The notes under the pieces are model-generated. The model was not told the DNA's origin. It searched no databases and saw only the letters and a list, made by a program, of their open reading frames with translations. Source: a virus. Taken from it: a stretch of DNA of 24,193 nt. The position numbers and the translations under genes are program-made. Shown here piece after piece: positions 16,401 through 22,149 of the stretch. The stretch is from the IMG/VR virus record IMGVR_UViG_3300030061_000374, positions 1-24,193 of that record; one strand, given 5' to 3'. Each line of letters opens with the position of its first letter. Within the stretch, counting starts at the first letter, position 1.

Positions 16401-16422
16401 TGTCTAATGGTCCTTCTCTCAT
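10429..16422 (-). CDS. Giant head-region protein (1997 aa) with a dead DNA-ligase-like domain
   Basis: Starts at ATG 16422 with GGGTGAT upstream, ends at 10429. It fills the gap between the portal cluster and the protease, where minor head or internal proteins are encoded. No signal peptide or membrane segment is visible. Residues about 1-650 are rich in His, Asp, Met and Trp; about 540-1250 includes highly charged, probably coiled-coil stretches. Residues about 1510-1765 follow an ATP-dependent DNA ligase core: MPEGER at 1535-1540 where KxDGxR is expected, YIFDVLEYDD (D1588) then LLDDR like motif IIIa, LLLRD-x4-Y-x2-G ending W1668 like motifs IV and V, then an OB-like segment. The catalytic Lys is Met, so catalysis is unlikely. 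The C-terminal 100 residues are disordered. Probably a virion or assembly protein. Confidence 0.65.
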   Translation of the reverse strand: MREGPLDILDRSRYYFLKSLSDGIDKADSAAEFYFSSISAQRKGYVLSADDTALVKMVYHVMKDERYGEGGIEQSAGGSLNLQQEMEGGVPLRTTDYTQVSMNNLLMGQQLVDGSYRDGRIVPPEPGQGLSGYHPEMVDGDPDDPYATHDFFGPDFNPLHGMMHEHVGDFYVNPGANGWMGGKAQSQKDHHKELAWDEHNSEMGHDFLLSPSHYGEIDGLSTMQALYEKDFANWDASNDRAIANRRLELENEGYSADEIDHRIRLSHINEKKQEWKQNLGFWDYMFGLEWMTPEHRNDFYKHLGDKGYREAFNGNNTGHQFINWMPRIKRSFDQRFAGMYDHWVRDPSMPGNAGRQKRKPMPERSEFVSPHHWYDTLTQSTTMGKGNTYELLMNYMMDRAGMNGSPSTVGKPYIHTDEATEAEAQVKGVQATFANGGKSIQFRSRSKPSKGTDRRSADDKYAGINREMLMLLLNADNDGNIYSDGEHPLYDDWKSSESPISQEEVTKLVKLAGSKKKQEFNRRITENETAFMVGDAIDHNTYPEYVIEGDDKPHETLSTYWQKPWVRGGMAKPPNQLFDLLHQASLLYDPDEGAELEPEKEEEEKEFDYDEHFAEKERRDAGIGYKVRRNKHKQEDSLLFSRSKQHINARHEYNPSDGSLVPGGNHTLGITGNFGQPNHELTRMNVGGKEQTVALTGDEGEGHHGVTGNPHNKRYSSRVKGSVPAIQVMRHSSSYSPAFMNRIYDQYHEARLRNDVKEARRLHKILTNGMQGGALATSNPFTGKGGAYEYGKKIKANAHTYHRIGSMWRVASPALSPGTGIQRLTAASNERTGMTTFDGLQDLKDLETKDPEGISLKTEEDVENYKDSLDRMLRIQLANVEASNPKPETYTLEDGTKHSFTSEEIKAQHIEAIKGAHERRLERLNQRFIHDPSQHRSLMGRQYSENLATVNPAASMAEEEDKRLSMHTAAEPFFSEDEDELHTLQEKAGLIEAQLKAGKQITFDESHRRGTPVEERHEPTPTFEGEDLTEEDRSRLEQELHKLNEEISHKNRAVVEGTPTQLNYNPSDLEYEQFHHTSKAFEDLAGIMIDKGIVSESDYDAMFDPSLPLETLEANVRMFAKMVNDYAHIAPHEAHGLTTMGIDDHAVERAMPGAALSSDIKQVVHDSPVKMGIKDLMDYKGLVEKLGLPDYDSNPHVQHTITNFLNMFEKKFVESGNDPNFQLPVMTVGQYLKATGKVDPDMDFQNEIDMLKTRSPKANKELLQLTTQISSHVKPHEGGKGRGAKADIDKLNEQLGLLYHTAHSSDHRISEPTKERSGKKKESKDGKRTSKAYNAQQVLNSLLFSDPNIEPKEAQSVSTSQIGFGEVPIDAFGPNSHSVPSIYNSNGLRHEFGERVTPSFDYSISPDGTVTLKDSRRKMRLLNPLQNIFESIAPHLSHMLHPDYTHHDGMTAEQLIHNDRLGPHKHMTGEGYIHGSDTEATAKSEMGLASLTNPDIIRKELGKEVPLLQPMHRIFKLEDLEHLRGFTGDWLVSVMPEGERGFVKKDDDKISAKPFTLSDEDKENFKKVTDNNFHADVIKTEDGYYIFDVLEYDDKKVHDTLLDDRIKILRGGMEGVENIHVPSASDTRLTDDAGLELIVEDLQKEHDKLLLRDAKSTYMVGEMRHPKWVMLNEGSDVVLRVLERRGEGPYTYRLGTGPITQEDDLGDRAVESGGETYMDVGAAFGSSEKYNEGDHVSVNVSNVGESETANGQKLYTVTSTDIKEEAEGEGLVSQETLGLLAKSESSQWLCEVSRASTGIRVTMPQGDVLYKCTQTGSMWTVHSPLASNSYLIRLSESQREYWSPVAGALLKADLDIREEENENGGFATDSVEPGEPLVKPKKVKGTDWWDEEQKRKILVKGLVLVEKILKSGVGAVGQSSTGAMGLGIGYATPIESPTGPTNLHDSKTMPDFDTRKRPGEDYSIEPGTKDEEPAKHMTIPLEEGTLEVTPDSATFRT
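11125..11905 (-). other. Pseudo-ligase domain (nucleotidyltransferase plus OB fold) within the giant protein
   Basis: Motif order and spacing match an ATP-dependent DNA ligase: motif I equivalent at residue 1535, IIIa at 1585-1603, IV at 1647-1652 and V at 1668. The OB-like part contains GETYMDVGAAFG and GDHVSVNVSNV followed by a Lys-Leu-Tyr strand. Substitutions remove function: motif I Lys to Met, motif I Asp to Glu, motif IV Glu-Gly to Asp-Lys, and motif V W-x-K-x-K to WVMLN. The fold call is by eye from motif pattern. Confidence 0.6.
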
Positions 16423-16433
16423 TTGCCATCACC

Positions 16434-16454
16434 CGCCGTTTAGTTTTAACGGCG
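16434..16454 (-). other. Hairpin at a gene junction, before the giant gene
   Basis: A perfect 7-bp inverted repeat, CGCCGTT and AACGGCG, with a 7-base loop. It overlaps the stop codon of the 117-residue gene and ends just before the SD (GGGTGAT) of the giant gene. It may tune translation of the giant protein or mark RNA processing. It is not followed by a T-run, so it is not a typical terminator. Confidence 0.45.
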
Positions 16455-16799
16455 AGTTTTAGCACCTTCACCTTTCTCATTTATTCTATAAGAGGTGTGG
16501 TCTTTGAATGCAGTAGGGTACTGTGTCGGTTTGTCAAGCACCTTGCTGCTTTCTGAAGTAGCGCCTGCGTTCTTGACATCTTCTGACTCAGGGATTACAT
16601 TGTTAGTATTATACTGAGCGTTAGGAACTTTACCTCTTGCTGTTTCAAACCTAGCGTGTCCTACAGTAGAGCCTTCCTTTTGGTTACTGTACAGAGGCTG
16701 ACTAGACTGTTCTGCCTTTTGTATACGCTCTTCCAAAGACTTTGCTTCTTTCAACATAATTTCTAATTGCGATGTCTTGGCTTCAAATCGTGGCTTCAT
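16446..16799 (-). CDS. Small hypothetical protein with N-terminal coiled coil
   Basis: A 117-residue protein starting at ATG 16799, SD GGAGTGAT seven bases upstream; the SD contains the preceding TGA. Residues 1-32 (FEAKTSQLEIMLKEAKSLEE and onwards) predict a coiled coil. The rest is polar, rich in Asn, Ser, Thr and Lys, and looks disordered, ending KGEGAKTRR. It is the third of three short helical proteins between the portal and the giant protein. Such genes often encode minor head, internal or portal-associated proteins. No family recognised. Confidence 0.5.
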   Translation of the reverse strand: MKPRFEAKTSQLEIMLKEAKSLEERIQKAEQSSQPLYSNQKEGSTVGHARFETARGKVPNAQYNTNNVIPESEDVKNAGATSESSKVLDKPTQYPTAFKDHTSYRINEKGEGAKTRR

Positions 16800-16803
16800 A
16801 TTA

Positions 16804-17175
16804 TCACTCCATTCCTAACTGGTTACCTACTGCGCCTGAACTCTTTGCTTGCTCAGCGAGTGCGTGAATATCTGCCCATTCCGTTTTGTGAAAATCTGCG
16901 TTAGTTCTAGGTACTGATAGGTCGTCTCCATCCATGCCTTTTAGAATTGTATCTCCAACTTCTTCTCTGAACCCATCATCCAATACATCGTGTGGCCTAT
17001 GGGTAGAGCCTGTAACAAAGCCTGCCTTTTTCAAGAGGGTTGCTGGATTATTCATCATCTTCCTCAACTCTCTATTCTCGGCCTTAATCGTCTGTAGGCT
17101 TTCGTCCATATTTTCCATTTTGCTAATCAAAGCACCCATTAGGCGCTCAGCGACATTTTCCCTCTCGTCACTCAT
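16804..17175 (-). CDS. Small hypothetical protein with coiled coil
   Basis: A 123-residue protein from ATG 17175, placed directly after the box GAGGTGATTAA. Residues about 5-42 (ENVAERLMGALISKMENMDE and the following heptad pattern) form a likely coiled coil; then come NPATLLKKAGFVTG and an acidic region (HDVLDDGFREEVGDTI). The last 30 residues (WADIHALAEQAKSSGAV) may be another helix. Function unknown; context suggests a portal- or capsid-associated helper. Its stop TGA is embedded in the next gene's SD. Confidence 0.5.
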   Translation of the reverse strand: MSDERENVAERLMGALISKMENMDESLQTIKAENRELRKMMNNPATLLKKAGFVTGSTHRPHDVLDDGFREEVGDTILKGMDGDDLSVPRTNADFHKTEWADIHALAEQAKSSGAVGNQLGME

Positions 17176-17186
17176 TTAATCACCTC
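17176..17186 (-). promoter_or_regulatory. Stop-SD box GAGGTGATTAA (copy 1)
   Basis: Coding-strand box whose first G and A complete the previous gene's TGA stop and whose GAGGTGAT pairs with the 16S rRNA tail. The ATG of the 123-residue gene follows immediately. Confidence 0.65.
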
Positions 17187-17520
17187 AAAGGGTGCGGTTA
17201 GACAACCGCTGGTTAATGTTACCAAATCTGTTAGTTCTGATAGTTCCCGGCAACACATTGGTTGTACTTTCATGAACAGTCTGAACTTCATTAAACTTCA
17301 TAACCGGCACTCCGCCAGCAAATCTATCATTGACTCCGATTGATTTTTCAATCTTAGTAACTGCCTTTTCTACATCGTTACTAAGATAGTCTGCATACTT
17401 TGTAATCTCGTTAATATGAGAGCGAGCAGTGTGTGCATCTTGGTCATCTAGTGCTTTGTAAAATGCGTCAATGTGTGTACGCATCTTGCGAGCCATTGGG
17501 TCCAATTTCTTCAGGTCCAT
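17185..17520 (-). CDS. Small hypothetical helical protein following the portal
   Basis: A 111-residue protein from ATG 17520. Residues 1-65 are helical and charged (DPMARKMRTHIDAFYKALDD, then ITKYADYLSNDVEKAVTKIE), the rest is a polar tail with NRFGNINQRLSNR. Its SD is weak (GGGAG twelve bases upstream) and it lies three bases after an 11-codon mini-ORF that overlaps the portal stop, so its translation may depend on ribosomes arriving from upstream. Function unknown; it may be a portal-associated or internal head protein. Confidence 0.5.
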   Translation of the reverse strand: MDLKKLDPMARKMRTHIDAFYKALDDQDAHTARSHINEITKYADYLSNDVEKAVTKIEKSIGVNDRFAGGVPVMKFNEVQTVHESTTNVLPGTIRTNRFGNINQRLSNRTL

Positions 17521-17523
17521 GCG

Positions 17524-17559
17524 TTAGCCACTCTCCCACTTAACTTTAACCTTACTCAT
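17524..17559 (-). CDS. 11-codon mini-ORF between portal and next gene
   Basis: ATG at 17559-17557 overlaps the portal stop as ATGA. It encodes MSKVKVKWESG, then TAA at 17526-17524, three bases before the next ATG. It fills the whole gap between the two genes. It may act as a coupling device that carries ribosomes across a gap where the next gene's SD is weak, rather than making a functional peptide. Chance is possible in such a short space. Confidence 0.3.
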   Translation of the reverse strand: MSKVKVKWESG

Positions 17560-19322
17560 GCCCCTTTGAAATTACGGGCATCTAGTATACTTTGACTGGC
17601 TTGTTGAACTCCGCCCATCGGCATGCCTCTTTGCTGAACGCTAGAAGTAGGAGAGCCTGCTCCCATCGATGTTCTATTCTGAGGGCTGGCTGGTCCGCTT
17701 GGTGTACGAATACCTGCTCCTTCTCCACCCGGCTGACTCATACCTACTTGTCTAGCCATCTGTGCTGCACCTTGCGGACTTATGTTGCGGCCCGGCAAAG
17801 CGCCCGGAGTGCCCATTCCTCCGCCCATTCTCATACCGCCCATTGGCATTCCGCCCATGCCCGGTGGCATTCCGCCCATGCCCGGTGGACCCGGAGGAGG
17901 TTGTTGATTTGGGTCAGGTTGTTTGTAGATGAAACGGATGTCTCGGTTAGCATCTTGGTTTAGCGTAGGCTGGTAGCCCAACATCATCATGCGCTGTGCA
18001 ATGTTAACTTCCATTTCGTCACGACGCAGCCGAGTAACTTCGTCTTCTTCTTCATTAGGATAAAGCGTCAATTTCCAATCGGTTACATCCATTTGCTCGG
18101 ACATGCGTGGGAATAGATGGTCTGTGTAAACTTTATGACCAAACTCAACCGCTCGGTTAGTAACAAGAATCTGCATACCTTCATTGTTTAATCCACCGGA
18201 TTTACCAGTGTCCATCATAAACACATTAGACACTCCATAGAATGCAGCAATCCTTTGTCTCATTTCATCACGAGCAGGTATGTACTGCATCTCTTCAAGG
18301 CTGTCCATCAACTTAACCCAGTTGACTCCACCTTTACCGCTACCTTCTGTAGCAATCTTAGGAATGTAATGTGGGTCACGCTCTAACTTTTCATCAGTAG
18401 ATTTCCAAAAAGCCTTCATAGACTCAAGGTTGTCAGTGTTGATGCTAAGTATTCCTCTAGGGATTCTGCGCTTTGAGTAGGCAGTATACATGTAATTATC
18501 CATCGCTGTCAAAGTCATAGCCTGTCGCCAAAGTGTAGAAACAGGAGAGCGACCATACAACTTAGATGGATTATACTTACTAACATGGATTACTTCTCCT
18601 TTCAGATAGTATTGTGTTTTACCACTACCTGCTGTATTAACATGGTGTACATCTTCTAACTCATGTCCACAAATGTCACAGGTTTTTTCTTCTTGGCTGA
18701 AAGACTTCACTTGGTCACGGTGCACTGGACAAACTCTGAATCTACCGCCCCTTACTCCACGCTTATCTGCAATGATACGCATAAAGATAGGGTCTCCTCT
18801 AACTAACTCCTTTACTCTGTAAAATGAAACTTCGTTAGTTTCAGGGTCAATGTAGTACTCTTTGATTAGAATTAAGAATGCATCGTCTGTGATATTCAAG
18901 TCATATTCTATTTCTCTCAAGACATCCATAAAGGACTGCTCCATAGAATTGCGTTGCTCTAATAACCACTTAGGGTATACTAGTTGGTCCGGCTCAGGGT
19001 CACGGACTTCTCCGCCACATTCATCGCAGGTTTCAACATCGTGTTGATATTCTTTATCACACTGTACGCACTTTTTGTGAAACTTCTTTTCCCAATAGTA
19101 ACCACGGCGAAAGATTTCTTGCTGAAGAGTAGAAAGTACAGTTCTAAGAATTAGGTTTTCTTGAGACACTGCATAAAGTGCAGGTATAGTAATACCTTGT
19201 ACAAGCACGGGCTCTTGAATACCAGTAGTCCACAATGGCATCTGTGGTTCAGGTGTCCTTCTTCTTCTGAATGGACTTGCCATCGATTCTAGTATTCTAC
19301 CTATTCTTCCTTTTTCTGCCAT
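17556..19322 (-). CDS. Portal protein with two metal-binding knuckles
   Basis: I start it at ATG 19322 (588 residues): this overlaps the previous stop as TAATG and GGAGG lies seven bases upstream. Portals form the dodecameric DNA channel at one vertex. The order terminase, portal, protease, capsid and the sequence pattern fit: GVSNVFMMDTGKSGG-like loop, YTAYSKRRIPRGIL, and EEMQYIPARDEMRQRIAAFYG near the stem. Unusual are two Cys/His sites: C85-x2-C88 with C99-x2-C102, and C198-x2-H201 with C215-x2-C218. The last 120 residues are a Pro/Gly/Met/Gln-rich tail, probably disordered. The portal identity is from these features and synteny, and is fairly secure. Confidence 0.75.
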   Translation of the reverse strand: MAEKGRIGRILESMASPFRRRRTPEPQMPLWTTGIQEPVLVQGITIPALYAVSQENLILRTVLSTLQQEIFRRGYYWEKKFHKKCVQCDKEYQHDVETCDECGGEVRDPEPDQLVYPKWLLEQRNSMEQSFMDVLREIEYDLNITDDAFLILIKEYYIDPETNEVSFYRVKELVRGDPIFMRIIADKRGVRGGRFRVCPVHRDQVKSFSQEEKTCDICGHELEDVHHVNTAGSGKTQYYLKGEVIHVSKYNPSKLYGRSPVSTLWRQAMTLTAMDNYMYTAYSKRRIPRGILSINTDNLESMKAFWKSTDEKLERDPHYIPKIATEGSGKGGVNWVKLMDSLEEMQYIPARDEMRQRIAAFYGVSNVFMMDTGKSGGLNNEGMQILVTNRAVEFGHKVYTDHLFPRMSEQMDVTDWKLTLYPNEEEDEVTRLRRDEMEVNIAQRMMMLGYQPTLNQDANRDIRFIYKQPDPNQQPPPGPPGMGGMPPGMGGMPMGGMRMGGGMGTPGALPGRNISPQGAAQMARQVGMSQPGGEGAGIRTPSGPASPQNRTSMGAGSPTSSVQQRGMPMGGVQQASQSILDARNFKGA

Positions 19323-20623
19323 TACAAATCCTCCGCCCAACTTATTATAGTGTCTCTATCAATTCCCCACTCTTTCAAAGACTCTTCACCCTTTGTAGTA
19401 CCGTCTCTGTTAGAGAACTGCACGAATCTCTTTAATTGAGTTTTGCGTAATGGGTCTTTTTCGCCAAGGAAGGCAACCACCGCTTTGGCCTGCCTATCTT
19501 TCATTCTAAGATGAGGAGTAATCTTGTCTAGTAATTTAGTCAAATCGTCTTTAGAATAGAAACTTACTCTGTGCTGACTGCGTTGACCATCCTTGTACAC
19601 CTTTTGGTCAAGTTGTAAAACGCCTGCTCCGAGATTTTTGTGCAACTGCTCACAATGCATACGCCCTCTGTCACCTGTAGCGATGAAACCTGCACGGGGC
19701 TCTCCTCTTTCTGTGATAGTGATGTAGCCGTCAGCATCAAGGAAGCCCGCTGCATAAGCCCAAGGGTCTTTGATAATCAGTCCGTCTTTGGACAGACACA
19801 TGTATTCGCCTTTACGAGGTGCTTTGATAATGTTAATCTCTTCACCATACATATTAAGTAACTTTGATAATCGATTAGAGTTCAGCCTAGGTACTCCTTT
19901 TTCAATGAGATTTCCTGTAATAACCCTAGCAGTCATGGCACCCTTTTCAGTCATTTCTTCTTTAGCAAGTTTCAACCACTTCTGCTGCTCTTTAGAAAGG
20001 GCATCAAACTGGTGCAAAGATGTTCTCCACATCTTTCTTGCATCTTGCTTTTGTTGCATAGCACCTACCCAAGCGTTCTGCTCTTCTTCGCCCCATACAT
20101 CTTGAAACTCATCTAACTTAGAAAGAGAATCCTCTGCGCTTTGCCATAGATTGCAAGCCCTGACCAAACTAGATTTTCTTGTATTACCAAACAACCTAAG
20201 AGCCTTTAGGTCTTTGTCACTTATGCCCATCTTCCTCATAGTGTCATTATGGTCTTGTCCCCAATCTAATTTACTAATGGTGGCTTCCACTTCCATGCTT
20301 TTGAGTTTCCTTATACTGGAGATGATGTTATCGATTTCTCCCTTATCTTCTTTGAAAACTCGGCGAGCCTTTCTCAAGTCCCTGATAATACTGTTAGCAC
20401 TTTTGCCTAGTTTATCTTCAAACCAACCGTCACCAGTAGGACAAAAGGGAGCATAGTTAACAGGAGAGTTATCTTCTACAATAATAGATTGAGACGCTAT
20501 GGACTTCGCAACCCTTTCGTCAACCAAAGGGTGGGACAATAAACTACTAGCAATAGTCGTCATAATGTCATGGCCCATGTCGACCAATCGATTTGATTCT
20601 CCTACACTAAGACTTGCCCACAT
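19322..20623 (-). CDS. Winged-helix plus LAGLIDADG protein
   Basis: Start set at ATG 20623 (433 residues): GGAG lies six bases before it, whereas GTG 20635 has no SD. It sits between terminase and portal, genes that are usually neighbours. Residues about 1-220 are helical and charged and not recognised. Residues about 225-280 look like a winged helix (ITGNLIEKGVPRLNSNRLSK, then KGEYMCL). From residue 289 comes a LAGLIDADG-type domain: YAAGFLDADGY with D296 and D298, then strands and helices up to 400. Only one such motif is seen, so a nuclease would need to dimerise. It could be a free-standing homing endonuclease, or a domesticated DNA-binding regulator or packaging factor. The flanking genes are intact. 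Confidence 0.7.
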   Translation of the reverse strand: MWASLSVGESNRLVDMGHDIMTTIASSLLSHPLVDERVAKSIASQSIIVEDNSPVNYAPFCPTGDGWFEDKLGKSANSIIRDLRKARRVFKEDKGEIDNIISSIRKLKSMEVEATISKLDWGQDHNDTMRKMGISDKDLKALRLFGNTRKSSLVRACNLWQSAEDSLSKLDEFQDVWGEEEQNAWVGAMQQKQDARKMWRTSLHQFDALSKEQQKWLKLAKEEMTEKGAMTARVITGNLIEKGVPRLNSNRLSKLLNMYGEEINIIKAPRKGEYMCLSKDGLIIKDPWAYAAGFLDADGYITITERGEPRAGFIATGDRGRMHCEQLHKNLGAGVLQLDQKVYKDGQRSQHRVSFYSKDDLTKLLDKITPHLRMKDRQAKAVVAFLGEKDPLRKTQLKRFVQFSNRDGTTKGEESLKEWGIDRDTIISWAEDL

Positions 20624-20646
20624 ATGCTTCTCCACTTTTTGGTGTC

Positions 20647-20654
20647 ATTTAATA
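20647..20654 (-). promoter_or_regulatory. Weak TATA-like element before the LAGLIDADG gene
   Basis: TATTAAAT on the coding strand in the 32-base gap after the terminase gene, centred about 27 bases before ATG 20623. It is compatible with an archaeal promoter giving a leaderless mRNA, but the SD at the same start argues that read-through expression also occurs. Chance match possible. Confidence 0.22.
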
Positions 20655-20655
20655 C

Positions 20656-22137
20656 TTAGGCTACGAACCAGTCAACTCCCGCTACTCTGCTCTGAGGAAC
20701 ATCCCCAAACCATTTATCGAATCCATCGAGATAATCGTCAAGCATAACTATGCTACCCTTGAACTCTTTAGTAGCCCAATTAGCCAATGCTAAGGACATA
20801 GCCAAGTCATCGTGAGTACCCACGGACTCTAAGCGCCCGTTCTTCTGCATACCGAATCTACTGAGTTGAGTTTCTAATATACGAGTAAACTCTTTGCTCT
20901 TTTCATTACCCCAAGGTGTCTTTATCTTACCTTGCTCAAATGCCATGAGTAGAGACATAAACATACTCTCTTTCTTCTGACGAGTGGTCATGAAAGTTTT
21001 GATAGGAATATCGTCTCTCATTTCTTTCAACTCGGCTTCAAACATTCGCTGGAAGTTGTTACCTTCCAACTCAATCAAGTCAGGTCTAAATCGACTGTTG
21101 AGTAAAATAATTTGGCGCTTCTGCGCTGCGCCTCCAAGTCCTTTTTCATTAAGCATGTAAATCAACTGCTTCTCTTCGCTATCAGGTAACATGCGTAGCA
21201 AACTCATTGCAGTGTAATCTGCATTGGCGTCAGAGGCAATTGCAGGGTCCCAGCCTATGAAGTGCTGACCGAATACTCCTTGAGATTCGCCTTCTTCGTC
21301 AAACTGTTGCTCAGCCTTGTCTAGTAAAATCAAGTTCTTGTCCCTTGCTTTTTCTAACATAGCCATTGGGAACATACTGCTCAGGTCGTGTATAGGTTCG
21401 CACAGGTACTCACGAGCGAACTTAATCGCAGGCATAGACTCTTCACGCTGTTTCAAAGCGTCAAGAGGCCAACGGCTAGGCCAAAGTGGTTCACCGTTAG
21501 GTAGAATAGCCGGATAAGTTTCGACTTGGAATGTATCTTTGTCCTCCAATTCTGCGTACAAGTCATTGTAACTGAAAGGTGTACCGACCATCATGAGTCG
21601 ACCTGTGTGATGCAGAACCGGAAGTAAAACTGTATAGAACCAATCAGCCGCTCGTTGTAGTTCTCCTGTTGTGGTACCCCAAAGAATATCGTCACATACT
21701 ACGACATCAGGGTGGAAACCACGAGTTGCACCACCAACGGACTTAGCCATCATACGGCTACCGTTAGTGAACTCAAAGTAAGACTTAGCCCAAGGTTTAC
21801 CCTGTGGCTTCAAGTCTTTTAGAATGTCAGAGGTTTCTATGTTATTTCTGATAAATCTCATGTGCTCAAGTGTCTGCTCAAGCGAATGGCTGAATACCAT
21901 AACATGCGTATTGGGATTGAATGCCGCTATCCAAAGAGCATAGGACATGAAGAATACAGACTTACCGTGGTCACGACTCGCTTTGACACAGTAGTATCGA
22001 TGGCCGTTTAATCCATCCAGCCACTGCTTGTGATGGTCGGAGAACTCAAATCCCAAGATTTCAGTGAAGAAGTATTCAAATGATTTCTTGGACATCTGTA
22101 TGTCCATGTCCTTGACCAGTTCATCGACTCCTCCCAC
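20656..22137 (-). CDS. terL: Terminase large subunit (packaging ATPase and nuclease)
   Basis: A 493-residue terminase from GTG 22137, with GGAG nine bases upstream and an in-frame stop just above it. The ATPase half shows a Walker A variant (ASRDHGKS, K59), Walker B VVVCDD at 145-150 and a coupling motif (MMVGTPFSYND). The RNase H-like nuclease half has D297 in GWDPA, E356 in LIELEG and D443-D444 in GTHDDLA, the expected acidic triad. It powers DNA entry through the portal and cuts the concatemer. Length and motif order are normal for the family. The upstream gene stop lies 12 bases before the start. Confidence 0.92.
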   Translation of the reverse strand: MGGVDELVKDMDIQMSKKSFEYFFTEILGFEFSDHHKQWLDGLNGHRYYCVKASRDHGKSVFFMSYALWIAAFNPNTHVMVFSHSLEQTLEHMRFIRNNIETSDILKDLKPQGKPWAKSYFEFTNGSRMMAKSVGGATRGFHPDVVVCDDILWGTTTGELQRAADWFYTVLLPVLHHTGRLMMVGTPFSYNDLYAELEDKDTFQVETYPAILPNGEPLWPSRWPLDALKQREESMPAIKFAREYLCEPIHDLSSMFPMAMLEKARDKNLILLDKAEQQFDEEGESQGVFGQHFIGWDPAIASDANADYTAMSLLRMLPDSEEKQLIYMLNEKGLGGAAQKRQIILLNSRFRPDLIELEGNNFQRMFEAELKEMRDDIPIKTFMTTRQKKESMFMSLLMAFEQGKIKTPWGNEKSKEFTRILETQLSRFGMQKNGRLESVGTHDDLAMSLALANWATKEFKGSIVMLDDYLDGFDKWFGDVPQSRVAGVDWFVA

Positions 22138-22149
22138 ATCTCATCACTC

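Noticed and set aside
16434-16454. Hairpin as a transcription terminator
   Set aside because: No T-run follows on the coding strand, and the same transcription unit clearly continues into the giant gene.
19323-19340. TTG 19340 as the portal start
   Set aside because: It would place the SD GGAGG inside the gene; ATG 19322 has that SD at the right distance and forms a TAATG junction.
19564-19861. LAGLIDADG motif read as an intein
   Set aside because: No N-terminal Cys/Ser splice block or C-terminal His-Asn is seen, and the terminase and portal on either side are complete.
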